A stretch of DNA of 64,000 nucleotides from Callorhinus ursinus (GCF_003265705.1 NW_020313157.1:3532191-3596190); one strand, 5' to 3'; positions 18,931 to 30,710 are shown, counted from the first letter of the stretch. The notes: generated by a model not told the origin, from the sequence alone. Numbers and translations: made by a program.

Positions 18931-21900
18931 AATCTTCCAGATGCTACACTGCAGAAAGGTAATGAGGGAAGCTGGCTGGGAGCTTCACCCACAGCTCCCT
19001 TGCTGCCCTCATAACCGTGTCTGCAGAAGGCCTTTGTGCCTGTCCTTCATTGCAAAGGGTGACCCAGGCCTGCTGGCTCCTTATGTCCCTTTGGTTCGTA
19101 GATAAGAGATGTGTGTTCATCCATTCATCCACATTTGTGAATCTGTAGCCCCACATTAAGACAGCCCCTACCAAGCACTGAGCTCCAGCCCTTGATGAGG
19201 CCCAGGGCCCAGTAGCAGGACCCTGGGGATTGTTACGGATACAGGCTTGGGCTTGCCCAGACCTACTGAGTTAGAATCTGCATTTTAACAGGATAAGCTT
19301 GTGAAGCCCTCTCTGTCCTGTGTGCTGGGCCCCATGGAGAAAGGTCAGAAATCAGCTGGTGCTTCTAGTCTTCAGCCAGACTGGCCTGTCCCTGTGCCGG
19401 ATGTAAGGGTTGGTGCTCAGATGGCCTCCTGCAATAGGGGGACTGTAAGCTGGGCCTCAGGGTGCGTGCAGCATCCAGGGAGGTGAAATAGGGTTTTTTG
19501 AACACATGCTGTGGGTCCTGGTCTGTGACCAGGCAGAGAGGGCTGGGCCCTGCCTGTGCACACTGCCCAGGGGCAGGGGTTAGAGGGAACAGTGGGATGC
19601 CAGGGCTCAGATCTCACAGCTAACAGCACAGGAGACTGAAGATGGAGTCTGGCCTGTGTTTCTCATACCAAGGACTTGCTCTCCTACCCTAGTATGTACT
19701 GTTTCAGGGACGTGAGATGGGGTTTGGGAGGTGGGAGGCCACTTGGAGCCCTTACCTGGCTTCACTGGCTCCTTGTGGAGACCCTGGACTCAGACGAGCA
19801 GCTCTGGATGTACTGGGAGCCCTTGCTCCTTGGAAGGCAGCCTAGACTGGCAGAAGCTTACCACCTGCAGGTTGATAAGATGTTGGGGGTGGGGTTGAAA
19901 CAGGTAAAAAGCCGCAGGCCAGGGAAAGGGGGGGGGAAAGCGAGGCCTGGTGGCTGAGGGCCTTGGCCAGGTCAGGTCCGGGCAGCGTGCCCCCAGGGGC
20001 CAGCAGTGGGCCTGGCCAGGGCCCGAGCCCATATGCAAGGCAGGCAAAGGGGTTAAAAACCGGCACTGCAGTGAAGACAGCCCTACAACAAGAGAACTGG
20101 CAGTGTCCTTGACCTTTCCACAGTAGCCAGACCTACTGAACTGGGCAACTGGAAAATTAGATCCAGCTTGCTGGTTGAGAAGGAAAATGGTGAGCTGCCC
20201 CATCCCAGCACCTGTGGTGAGGCTGGAGGAGCGGGGCCCGCAGTGGGCCTCATGCTGCACAGCGGGCAGACACTCCTCTCCAGAAGCTCTGCCCAGCCTT
20301 GTGAGGGGTCCTTAGCACAAGAAGAGAGCGTGCTGAGCCCCAGAGCAGTGGAAAGCCACACAGCACCCAGGTTTTGCTGTGCTGTGTTGAGACCTCCCAG
20401 GCCTGTCCCCTTCCTGTGGCCGGCCTGGCCATGGTCACTCAGGCAACCACAGGAGAGCCACAGCCCAGCTCCAGCAGGGCCCAGGCAAGGGAGCCCCCAG
20501 GGGCCTGCACAACCCCCAGGGAGGCCCCCGCCCTTGAAGGCAGGAAGCCTCAAGCTGTCTGAGTTGGGAAGAGCCGAGGCCACTGCCTATCTGGCTGTCA
20601 CAGGTCTCGGTGGACAGAAAGCCCTAGAGTGAGAACTGTGGGAGACCGTTCCCCAAACATACAAACGCCCAGGAGAGTCAAGAGGATGGCTCCCCTGCCC
20701 CCGGGAGCCCAAGAACCAGCCCTGTCTGGCCATGGGCCATCTGTGTGAGGTGGAGGCCAAAGTTGCAGGGGAGAGTGCCCCGAGACCCCCATGGAGGAGG
20801 CTGCTTCCTCCTGTGCTCAAGATCCCCCCTCCCTGAGCTGTGGAGGGGGGAACAGAGCGGGCCTCTTGGCCTCTTTCATGTGACGGATACCCACCAGGCC
20901 CCTGCGGCTTCCAACATCCTGTGGGCGACCTGGTTTCAGACGCCTTCAGTGCACCTCACAGCCGTGGCTACAGTGTGCTCTGACGACCTGCAGCCTCAGC
21001 AGGCTTCTCAAGGGCAAGCCCCATGCGTCTCACCTGGCACCTGGCCAGCTGCTGGGCCCTCGGAAGGCACTGCTGGAAGGGTGGCAGGGAGGGGGGCACA
21101 GAAGGGTGTCATTGCATGGAGTGCTTCTAATCTGCCACCTCAGTCCCCTCTGCCCCCACACCTCAGTCCCCTCTGCCCCCACTCCTCTGCCCCCAGCTCC
21201 GGAGAACAGGCTGATAGAAGCACACAGCCCCTCCCACCACCCTTTATCCACAAGCTGCCACATCATCTGAACCCACTACCCTCCCGCTCTACAACCATCA
21301 ATGGCTCCCAGTTGACTTTTTTAGGAAAAGTGAGGTACCCATCCCTTGGCTCCCACCTTGCCTCCATGGCTTGCTCCCTGTCACTGGAGGATGTCCTGCA
21401 CTTTTCCTCTATTGTCATGCTTCTCCTGTCGTCCACTCTGGGCATGCCCTTTCCCTTCACCCCTTCGCTCTCAGTGCTGCCCACATGCTGAGGCCCACCT
21501 CCGGGGCCTGAGGGAACTGCCACACTCTGCTGTTTCAGGGTGCAGCCGGCCTGCCTCTGGGAAGACACTGTGGGGTACAGCTGGGTCGCAGGTGCCTGCT
21601 GGGTGCTAGAGAGAGCAAAGCACGGGGCATTAGACAACATGATGAGGGCCTCGGCCACAGCAGAGTATGCCGGCCTGGAAGTGAGAGGACTCTGCTCCAG
21701 ACACAGTGGCCAGCTTCCTGCTGTGTGGCCTTGGGCAAGTCACTGAACATCCCTGCAGGTAGCCTAGTTTCCCTAGAGCCCCCCAAAAGCAAAGGTCTGC
21801 AGGTGGTGAGACTGTCTTCCTCTGTGGCCTTGGCTGAACCCTTCTCCTGAGCATGACGTCTACAGGGGTCCTCAAATCCAGATCCTGCTGAAACCCCCTG

Positions 21901-23985
21901 CCTCTCTAACTTACGGGGTGGTGACAGAGCCAATCCGGGCAGCCGCGGCTCATTGATTTGTCTGAGAGGCTGCTGGCTTTTGAAATCAGACAGGAAGGAG
22001 GGTTGAGGTGGAGCCCAGCACAGGAAGAGGTGAGGAGCCCCAGCTGCCGTGACAGCTGGTGGGCTTGGGGGACTGCAGGAGCCGCCGGGCTGCAACCTCA
22101 CCGCCCTGCACGGTCAGCACCTCCCCATCCCTTCCCACGGGACCTTGCTCCTGCCTTGCACAGATCCTGAGGGCTCGGGGCCCAGCTGACCGGCCACAGA
22201 GAATCCCAGGACATCCCCACCACCACGCAGCTGCTTCCATCCACTGGAACAGGGCTGAGCCTGGGAGCACCAGGATGGAGCATCCCCAGCCCCCCAGTCT
22301 CGGCATCCCTAGGACCACGAGGCCCAGGAGGTAAGTCAAGCCCAGGCTGCCTCAGCACAGGATGGGGGAGGAAGAAGGGACTGCTGGCAGGAAGGACCGT
22401 GACTTTTAAGGCCTGAGCTTCTCTAGGGGGCAGTGGCTGGGTGGTGCTGAGATGTCCCCATGGGTGCTGGATGCTGCTTGAGCAGGACTAGTTCACCACG
22501 TGGAATAAACATGTGCCCAAGGACAACCCACGTTGGGCCGAGGGACAAAGCTCAGCTCCCCAGGTACCAATGATGGGCTAGGAGGAGCAGGAAGTCACCA
22601 GAAAGTGCTGCAGGCAGGCAAAAGGGAGGTTGAGCAGGGCAGACCAGGCCTGAAACCTGGAATCTGCAGACCCGGGCTCCATTCCCAGCACCCTAATTCC
22701 ACCTGTAAGATGTGGGGGGACAGTACCAGACCTGCCCCAGGGCCCTGAGGGGCCAAGAGTAGACGGTGCAGGAAGGCTGGGGTCCAGCACAAACACCACC
22801 CTTGTGTTGGGTGAGCAGCCCTGAGGGATCTCTTCCAGCCACACCTTTGGATGGAGATGAGGCTCATCATTTTGACAGAGACGGTAACCACAGAGGCCTT
22901 CTCAGAAGAGATGCCACTGAGCTGGGCCAGGGGTGACTGCTGCCGTGGGGTCCTCCCCATGGCCAGGCTCCTGGGCTCCCAGGGCTCCTCTGGGTCTCCT
23001 CAATGGGGGCAAGGCTTTCCCTGAGCTAGGGTCTCACTCTTGGCCATCAGAGGCCACCCTATGGCTGGCTCCCAGGTCGGGGCACAGGCTAGCTGCCCTC
23101 CTCTGTCCCAGGGGCAGTGCAGTGACAGGAGGCCGTGTCCTGCAGCAAAGGCACCACTACCTCCCACCTCTGCAAAAGGCTGTTTGGTTTCAAGTGGTCT
23201 GTAGCCATGGTTCTGGGCTACCTCAAGGGAGCTGAAGACTGCGCTCTCGGGTCTTGGGAGGCAGGGTGGGGGCAGGGAGTCAGGAGAGAGGAGCACCCAA
23301 GAGGCCGTGGCCTGAGGGAAGGGCAGCCCAGGCAGGAGGTCAGCACTGCAGGGCCCTTGCAGCCGCGGCGTGCAGGCAGGCAGAGGGAGGCCAGCTGTCG
23401 TGCATGGGTCACAGATGGCTAGGACTCGGGCCCCAGGGGAGGGGAGCACAGGACAAGACAGGACCTGTTGGCAGAGACGATGAGTCAGTCGGGACCTGTG
23501 TCTTCTCAGGGATGAGACAGAAGCTCAGCTGTCAAACCTGAGGGACAGCAACACCAGGGAGCACAGGTCCTCTGCTGCGTCCTACCCAATGGATGAGGCT
23601 CCAGAGGACACACGGGCAAGGGGAAGACAGGCTCCTGGGGAGGGGGCGTCTGCCTGGCCTTGCCCTGCCCGCAACAGCGCAGACCTTCTCATACTGACTG
23701 ACTTCTGGCCTTCAGATCCCCCAAGGCAGCCCGAGGCCCACCCGCCCCTCTGTCTTCCCCATTGAGGCTGGCGCGGCCTCCTCGCACTCTCCCTAGAGGC
23801 TGTCTACACTGGGCAGGACCTGACTGTCCCTGATGGATGTGTGGCCACCAGATCACACTCCACTCAGAGGTCTGGGGCGAGTTCCACCCTGCAGGGCAGC
23901 ATCTGGGCTGCACACAGGTCCTGTTCACACGAGCAGCCAGGTAGCTGTCCCATGGGGGGAGCTCTCTTGTCAGCCTCCAATATTG
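18931..23985. other. SLX4-NLRC3 intergenic segment, left part
   Basis: GC-rich sequence without recognised coding exons. It holds a MER5-class fragment at 19200-19300 (cagacctactgagttagaat, ctgcattttaacagg) and a MIR copy at 21675-21775. A 22-bp tandem duplication lies at about 21140-21185 (cctcagtcccctctgccccc twice). A donor-like CCAGGAG|GTAAGT at 22330 may close a non-coding first exon of NLRC3, but I cannot find its start. The open frame 20745-21491 shows no known family. Confidence 0.5.
21675..21780 (+). repeat. MIR SINE fragment
   Basis: Contains the MIR core text tgctgtgtggccttgggcaa gtcactgaac, followed by a shortened form of the 'cctcagtttcc' end. Old and diverged. Confidence 0.7.
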
Positions 23986-24120
23986 GCCCTGGGTTTTAAA
24001 GTATAAGTATATCCCATGTATTATATGGGATATACTTATACTGAAAGAACCATTGTTTATCTGAAATTCAAATTTTACTGGGTGTCCTGTATCTCAATTT
24101 GCTAAATCTGGCACCTCTAG
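23985..24120. repeat. ancient DNA-transposon-like fragment containing an 18-bp perfect hairpin
   Basis: Bases 24000-24017 and 24025-24042 are exact reverse complements (arm agtataagtatatcccat) separated by seven bases. The downstream text (tgtttatctgaaattcaaat, tttgctaaatctggcacc) recurs in mammalian interspersed repeats whose name I cannot fix. The RNA form would be a tight stem about the size of a small miRNA precursor arm. Confidence 0.6.
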
Positions 24121-24294
24121 CCCTGAAGTCAGCAGGGCAACAAGGATGGCTGTCTGATTCAGAGGAAGCGCTGGTTTCCAACACGGAGAGGCTCACCCCT
24201 CCCACCTTCCCATACAGACTCGGTCCTATCTCCTCTCCCCTCATTCTTGTGTGCTGTCATCCCTCCTCTGTCACTTGCCCAGCCTCTCTGGTCT

Positions 24295-24422
24295 AGCGGT
24301 TCTCAATTCTGGCTGCTCCTTACAATACCCGGGTAGCTTTAAACTACACCGTGTTAAGGCCCTACTTCACACCAAATACATCTCTAGGTGGTTGCGCTAA
24401 GCAGAGGCGTTTTAAAAATAGT
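24295..24422. repeat. MER5-class DNA transposon remnant
   Basis: Begins gcggttctcaattctggctg, then ccgggtagctttaaacta and ctctaggtggttgcgctaa, a typical 'tcaacctggctgcacattag...' MER5/MER-type order with many substitutions. Confidence 0.5.
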
Positions 24423-24424
24423 GC

Positions 24425-25018
24425 TCCATAGAAGGACGGTATGTCAGCAATTCCACCTCTGAGTACATATACCCCAAAGAACAGAAAGCAGGGATGTGAA
24501 CAGGTATCTGTACACCCGTGTCCACAGCAACATTTGTTCACAAGAGAAAAAAGGTGGAAACAACCCAAATGTCCACTGAAGGATGAATGGATAAACAAAA
24601 TGTGGTCCATCCATAAAATGGAATATTATTTAGTCTTAAAAGGGAATGAAATGTTTATATATGTTAAAACAAGGATGAACCTGGAAAATACCATGCTCAG
24701 TGAAAGAAGCCAGACACAAAAGGACAGATACTATATGATTTCACTTATATGAGGTCCCTAGAGTAGTCAGATTCATAACAACAAAAAGTAGAAGGGTGGG
24801 TGCCAGGGGTTGGGAGGAGGGAAACGGGAAGTTAGTGCTTAGTAGGGGCAGAGTTCGCGCTTGGGGGATGAAAAAGTCTAGAGGTAGTTGGTGGTGATGG
24901 TCTCACAGCGTTGTAAATGTACTCAGTGCCACTGAGTGTAAATTGTACACTTAAAAAATGGTTACAATGGCAATTTTTATGCTGTACATATTTTAATAAA
25001 AAATTAAATTAAAAAAGA
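24425..25018 (+). repeat. old L1 3' end with A-rich tail, sense
   Basis: Contains acccaaatgtccactgaagg, atgaatggataaacaaaatg, accatgctcagtgaaagaag, gatactatatgatttcactt and the terminal ttttaataaaaaattaaatt. A 103-codon open frame at 24441 is ORF2-3' UTR text, not a gene. Confidence 0.85.
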
Positions 25019-25306
25019 GCGCTCTAGACACTGTCCTGCCAGAGTAGAGATGCTCTGAGCCTGGCCCTTCTTCACCATGGTCCCCTCATACTCCTGGCCA
25101 CCACCCCACCCCCAGCAGCAGCACTCTGTCACCCTTGGGGGCCTCTGGAGTCCAGCCCTGGGCCGTGGCCTGACATCACCCATGCCAACAGCTGGACAGA
25201 GGCCCTAGCATCCTGGCCTCATGCACTAAGAGGCCGCAGTAACATTGCTTCCTTTGGGTTTAGGCACATTTGCATTTGTAGATGGCTGCTAGCATAACTG
25301 TTTTAT

Positions 25307-25513
25307 TTTTATTTTTTTTAAAGATTTATTTATTTATTTGACAGAGAGAGAGAGAGAGAGAGCGCACAAGCAGGGGGAGAGGGGCAGAGGGAGAAGGAGA
25401 AGCAGACTCCCCACTGAGGAGGGAGCCCGATGCAGGACTCGATCCCAGGACCCTGGGATCATGACCTGAGCTGAAGGCAGGCGCTTAACCGACTGAGACA
25501 CCCAGGCGCCCCA
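25307..25513 (-). mobile_element. Can-SINE, reverse orientation
   Basis: Reads aaagatttatttatttattt, a (ga)n run, cactgaggagggagcccgat, ggaccctgggatcatgacct and tgagacacccaggcgcccc, the reverse complement of a SINE. Flanking duplications are weak (ctgtttt / ctattttt). Confidence 0.9.
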
Positions 25514-26189
25514 TGACTATTTTTAAACTGACCTATAACTTACAGATAGTAAAGTGAACTCAGTGGAGTTTTACATATGTATACACCTCTGTGTACCAAT
25601 CAATGATCCGACTAATCATCCAGATCAATGTGTAGAGGTTTCCAGTGCCCCAGAACTCCCACAGGCCCCTGCCCAGTTGGAACCACCCCCAAGGGCAGCC
25701 ACTGTTTTGACTCCAATTGCCTCATTGGTTGGGCCTGACATTAAACTCCCCGTAAGTGGAATCACAGAGTATGTTCTCCTTTCTCTCACTCCACATGTCT
25801 GCGAAAGTCAGTCACACTGCTGAGTGTGTCCGTGGTTTATTTTTTGTCATTACTATGCAGGACTTGATTTTATGAACATACCAAAAAAAAAAAAAAAAAA
25901 GGAATCCCATTCTATTGTTGATGGATATTGGTTGTTTCCATTTTTTTGGACACCATGAGTAAAGCGGCTGGAATACTCTGATACACTGTTTTGATAGATA
26001 TAAACAATTGTTTCTGTTGGGTATATACCCAGGCAGGGAATGGCTGGATCACAAAAATAGGCATATTTAGTCTTATCACTACCAAACATTTTTCCAAAGT
26101 GATTTTAATTTGCATTTCTCTGATAAGTAAGGATATTATATATATATTAATTATATATAATAAATTATATATATATTACTATTTTAAAA

Positions 26190-26556
26190 AAATTTTAAGA
26201 GGGGAAGGGGCAGAGGGGGAGAAAAAGAATCTTTTTATTTTTATTTTATTTATTTTGACAGAAAGAGACAGCAATAGACGGAACACAAGCAGGGGGAGTG
26301 GGAGAGGGAGAAGCAGACTCCCCGCTGAGCAGGGAGCCCGATGTGGGGCTCGATCCCAGGACCTCGGGATCACGACCTGAGCCGAAGGCAGATGCTTAAT
26401 GACTGAGCCACCCAGGCACCCCGAGAAAAAGAATCTTAAGCAGGCTCCATGCCCAGCACAAAGCCTGACACGGGGCTTGATCTCATGACCCTGAGATCAT
26501 GACCTGAGCTGAAATCACGAGTCTGATACTTAACCACATGAGCCACCCAGGCAGCC
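26190..26556 (-). mobile_element. older Can-SINE, reverse, split by a younger SINE
   Basis: Left part ttaagaggggaaggggcaga plus right part ttaagcaggctccatgccca, gacacggggcttgatctcat and tgagccacccaggcagccc form one reverse SINE once the element at 26234-26422 is removed. Its core is more diverged than the insert, consistent with greater age. Confidence 0.8.
26234..26422 (-). mobile_element. younger Can-SINE nested in an older SINE, 15-bp target-site duplication
   Basis: gagaaaaagaatctt occurs at 26219-26233 and again at 26423-26437 without mismatch. The insert has the usual reverse order: T-rich tail, agcagactccccgctgagca, gggctcgatcccaggacc, tgagccacccaggcacccc. Confidence 0.93.
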
Positions 26557-27493
26557 CTCTGATGACTAAGGATATTATCTTTTGTGACATATCTTCAATT
26601 TTTTGGCTCATTTTTAACTAGGCTCTTACTGATTTTTAAATGTATTAGAGACATCTCCTATACAAACTGGAGACAATCTGCTTTCTCACCCTTTTAAAAC
26701 TGTCTTCTGTTGAGCAGATATCCCTAATTTTAATGAAAACCAATATATCACTCTTTTCTTTCCTGGTTAGTGCTTTTTTTTTGTGCTCCATAGAGTTTTT
26801 ACCTAGCTCAAATTCCTGAAGGTATTCTGTACTTTTTTCTAAAGGCTTGGCTGTGTTAGCATTCATATTTAGATCTATGATCCAGCTTGAATTAATTTTC
26901 GTGTATGGTGGAAAGGAGGGGGTCAAGGTCCGTTTTCCTATAAGAATATCCCATTGGAGCAGCACAATTTAATAGAAAAACCGTCCTTTCTCCGCTGAAC
27001 TACAGTGGAGGCCTTGTTGTACATCTGCTGATCATACATGTGCGGGTCTGTTTCTGTATGGTCTGTTGTACTGCATTGGTCTATTTGTCTGCACTTGTGC
27101 CAATACCTAAAGTGCTAGACTAAGCGTTGATATTGTATAGTATAAGTCTTCTGGCTTTGTTCTTCTTTTTCAAAATAATTTTGGCTACTCCAGAGTCTTT
27201 TGCTTTACACGTCTATTTTAGAATCAACTTGTCAATTTCTACCCTCCCTTCCTCACCGAAAAAGCTTGCTGGAATTCTGATTAGGAAGTCATTCAATTTA
27301 TAGATCGATTTGGGAAGAACAGACATTTTAACAATATTAAGTCTTCCAATCCATGAATGTGGTAAATCCCTCCTTTAGGTCTTCTTTAATTTCTCTTAGT
27401 ATTGTTTTGTAGTTTTCAGTGTAGAGGTCTTACAGAGAATTTGTTAAATTTCTTAGATATTTGCTTTTTAAATATTTCAAAAATTTATTTTCG

Positions 27494-27690
27494 GGGCGCC
27501 TGGGAGGCTCAGTTGTTAGGCGTCTGCCTTCAGATCATGACCTGAGCCTGATCCTGGGTCCTGGGATCAAGCCCCACATCGGGCTCTCTGCTCAGTGGGA
27601 AGCCTGCTTCTCCCTCCCCGACTCCCCCTGCTTGTGTTCCCTCTCTCGCTGTGTCTCTCTCCGTCAAATAAATAAAATCTTAAAAATAAA
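27494..27690 (+). mobile_element. Can-SINE inserted in the antisense L1
   Basis: Head ggggcgcctgggaggctcag, core gatcctgggtcctgggatca, CT-rich middle and caaataaataaaatctta tail. The L1 text resumes right after the tail. Confidence 0.92.
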
Positions 27691-27934
27691 TTTACTTTCA
27701 ATTTCATTATTGCCACTAAGCAGAAATATACATGATCTTTTAATGTACTGATCTTGTGTTCAGAAACCTAAGTCCATGTATTAGTTCTAATCAATTGTGG
27801 ATTCTTTGGATTTTCATTGTATACCATCATGTCAACTGTGAATAGGGACAGTTTTTTTTTTCCATTTCCAATCCTGATACCTTTTATTCTTTCATTTTCC
27901 CTATTGCACTAGCACCTAATTAAAAAATGAAACA

Positions 27935-28122
27935 GGGTACCTGGGTGGCTCAGTTGGTTAAGTGACTGCCTTCGGCTCAGGTCATGATCCCAGAGTCCTG
28001 GGATCAAGTCCCACATCAGGCTCCCCCTGCTCTGCGGGGAACCTGCTTCTCCCTCTCCTCTGCCTGCCACTCTCCCTGCTTGTGCTATCTCTGTCAAATA
28101 AAAAAAATACAAAAATAAAAAA
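27935..28122 (+). mobile_element. Can-SINE with 14-bp target-site duplication
   Basis: taaaaaatgaaaca flanks the element at 27921-27934 and 28123-28136. Body: gggtacctgggtggctcagt, catgatcccagagtcctggg, tctgtcaaataaaaaaaat. Confidence 0.92.
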
Positions 28123-28326
28123 TAAAAAATGAAACAAAACATCAACCAGAAAAGGTTACTCCTAGGGAATGAAAGTGAAGTATATACTTTACTTGCTTTT
28201 ATATTATTTAAATGCTTTTAAATATCATGTATTACTTTTATAATTCTGTAAGCAATCTATTTAAATGAGGTGGGGAAGTAATAAATGTTTGTTAGCAAAA
28301 TCTAAGCAACTGAAATTTACAAAATA

Positions 28327-28427
28327 GGGGTGCCTGGCTGGCTCAATTGGTAGAGCATGCAACTCTTGATCTCAGGGTCGTGAGTTCAAGTCTCACATTA
28401 GGCACGGAGCCTACTTAAAAAAAAAAG
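28327..28427 (+). mobile_element. short tRNA-Lys-like SINE, 15-bp target-site duplication
   Basis: Bases 28332-28403 resemble a whole tRNA-Lys(CTT): A-box tggctcaattggtagagc, anticodon CTT at 28365-28367 and B-box-like gagttcaagtctc. It is followed by gagcctacttaaaaa. The duplication gaaatttacaaaata at 28312-28326 and 28428-28442 shows retroposition. This looks like the SINEC_b type rather than the longer elements nearby. Confidence 0.88.
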
Positions 28428-28559
28428 GAAATTTACAAAATAAAAAACAATTTCTTAATCACACTGTCCTACATTTCCAGCTTTTCTCTATAAGGCCAGA
28501 CAAAAATGGGATCTGATTATCGCAACCCGCCCCCCAAAAAGGTATCCTATCATAATTCT

Positions 28560-29245
28560 CCATACCTTAATTTTTTCCATATAAAAATACACTATAAAAT
28601 ATCCAGGAAGCTCAACAAATTCTAGGTAAGATTAATTCAAAGAGACCCGTACTAAGACACATTATAACCAAACTTTCAAAAGACAAAGAGAAAATATTAA
28701 AATCAGCAAGACAGAGCAAATTATCACATAAAGTGATCCTCAATAAGATTATTAGCAGTCTTTACAGAAAAAAAAATTAAGGCACAAGCTAGTAGTACTG
28801 TAACTTTGGTTTATAACTCCAAATTTTGTTTCTACATAATTTAAGAGACTAAAGAAGGGGTGCCTGGCTGGCTCAATTGGTAGAGCATGTGACTCTTGAT
28901 CTCGGGGTTGTAAATTCAAGCCCCATACTGGGTGTACAGATTACGTAAAAAATTTTAAAAATTAAAGAAAAGAGACTAAGGAATTTTTAAAAATCATTAA
29001 TTTATGTTTGAGGGCACACAATGTATAAAGATGTAACACTGTGACACCAATAACCAAAAGGGGTCAGATAGAGTTGTAGAGTAGCAAAGTCTTTGTATGT
29101 TGTGAAGTTAGGCTGGTATAAATTCAAATTAGTGTTGGAACTTCAGGATGTTAAATGTAATCCCATGGTAACCACAAAGAAAATAGCTATAATACATACA
29201 CAAAAGAAAACATGGAAGGAATTTAAACCTTTCCCTACAAAAAAT
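28560..29245. repeat. L1-like fragments, low identity
   Basis: Text such as caaagagacccgtactaaga, cacattataaccaaactttc and gatcctcaataagattatta matches interior L1/HAL1-type sequence. Boundaries are uncertain and a SINE at 28857 interrupts it. Confidence 0.5.
28857..28969 (+). mobile_element. second short tRNA-Lys-like SINE
   Basis: Same head as the copy 530 bp upstream (tgcctggctggctcaattgg tagagcatg), CTT anticodon, then gtgtacagattacgtaaaaa. The 14-bp duplication aagagactaa(a/g)gaa at 28843-28856 and 28970-28983 has one mismatch. Confidence 0.87.
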
Positions 29246-30710
29246 CAACTACAGGACCCACAACTATATGGTCAGCTAATCTTTGACAAAGCAAGAAGGA
29301 ATATTCAATGGAAAAAAGACAGTCTCGGGCTCCTGGGTGGCTCAGTCGTTAAGCAGCTGCCTTTGGCTCAGGTCATGATCCCAGGGTCCTGGGATCGAGT
29401 CCCACATCGGGCTCCCTGGTCTGCGGGAAGCCTGCTTCTCCCTCCCCCAGTCCCCCTGCTTGTGTTCCCTCTCTCGCTGTCTCTGTCTCTGTCAAATAAA
29501 TAAATAAAATCTTAAAAAAAAAAAAGACAGTCTCTTCTACAAATCATGTTGGGAACACTGGACAGCCTCATGCAGAAGAATGAAACTGGACCACTTTCTT
29601 ACACCATACACAAAAATAAATTCAAAATGGATGAAAGACCTAAATGTGAGACAGGAAACCATCAAAATCCTAGTGGAAAATACAGGCAGAAACCTCTTTG
29701 ACCTCAGTCATAGCAACTTCATACTAGACACAGCACCAGAGGCAAGGGAAACAAAAGCAAAAATGAACTATTGGAACTTCATCAAGATAAAAGACTTCTG
29801 TACAGCAAAGGATACAGTCAACAAAACTAAAAGGCAGACTATGGAATGGGGGAAGATATTTGCAAATGTCATAGCTGATAAAGGATTAGTATCCAAAATC
29901 TATAAAGAACTTACCAAACTCAACACCCAAAAAACAAGTAATTCAGTTAAGAAATGGGCAGCAGACATGAATAGACACTTTTCCAAAGAAGACATCCAGA
30001 TGACTAACAGACACATGAAAGATGCGTAACATCACTCATCATCAGGGAAATATAAATCAAAACCACAAAGAGATACCACCTCATGCCTGTCAGAATGGCT
30101 AAAATTAACAACACAGGAAACAACTGATGTTGGCGAGGATGCGGAGAAAGAGGAACCCTCTCGCCCTGTTGGTAGGAATGCAAACTGGTGCAGCCACTCT
30201 GGAAAACAGTATGGAGGTTCCTGAAAAAGTTAAAAATAGAACTACCCCACATCCAGCAACTACACTACTAAGTATGTACCCAAAGGATATAAAAATACAG
30301 ATTTGAAGGGGTACACACCCCAATGTTTATAGCAGATTATCAACAATAGCCAAACTATGGAAAGAGCCCAAATGTCCATCAGCTGATGAATGGATAAAGA
30401 TGTGGTATATATATACAATGGACTATTACTGAGCCATCAAAAAGAATGAAATCTTGCCATTTGCAATGACATGGTTGGAGCTAGAGGGTATTATGCTAAG
30501 TGAAATAAGTCAGAGAAAGACAAATACCATACGATTTCACTCATATGTGGTATTTAAGAAACAAAACAGATGAACATATGGAAAGGGGGGAAAAGAGAGA
30601 GAGGGGAACAAACTATAAGAGACTCTTAGTGATAGAGAACAAACTGAGGGGTGATGGGGGGAGGTGGGTGGGGAATGGGCTACATGGGCAATGAGCATTA
30701 AGAAGGGCAC
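29246..30710 (+). repeat. L1 3' part (ORF2 C-terminus and 3' UTR), split by a SINE
   Basis: Contains the end of L1 ORF2 (an open frame at 29580-30029 includes [15 protein letters not shown] and [20 protein letters not shown]), then the 3' UTR with gagccatcaaaaagaatgaa and cataagtcagagaaagaca-type text (here aataagtcagagaaagacaa). It is 5'-truncated and interrupted by stops, so not mobile. It ends where a reverse SINE begins at 30711. Confidence 0.9.
29327..29519 (+). mobile_element. Can-SINE inserted into L1 ORF2, 15-bp target-site duplication
   Basis: aaaaaagacagtctc is present at 29312-29326 and 29520-29534. The L1 reading continues across the excised element. Head gggctcctgggtggctcagt, tail caaataaataaataaaatctt. 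Confidence 0.95.

Larger units (their letters stand above)
25514..27925 (-). repeat. long antisense L1 (3' UTR and ORF2 3' part) with nested SINEs
   Basis: From 25514 the reverse-complement L1 3' UTR (ggaatcacagagtatgttct, tgttgatggatattggttg) runs on after a nested SINE block into reverse ORF2 (tggcttttggctactcc-type text, here attttggctactccagagtc; cccattggagcagcacaatt). The sequence order is continuous across interruptions at 26186-26556 and 27494-27690, so one old insertion was later hit by SINEs. AT-rich simple sequence lies at 26133-26180. Confidence 0.75.

Noticed and set aside
20745..21491. 248-codon open frame in the SLX4-NLRC3 interval
   Set aside because: Low-complexity Pro/Ser-rich translation containing a tandem duplication. 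No domain, no splice context and no family I know.
28332..28403. tRNA-Lys gene
   Set aside because: Flanked by a 15-bp duplication and followed by a SINE-type A-rich tail, so it is a retroposed SINE, not a free tRNA gene.
29580..30029. 149-codon protein gene
   Set aside because: It is the C-terminal part of L1 ORF2 in a truncated element.
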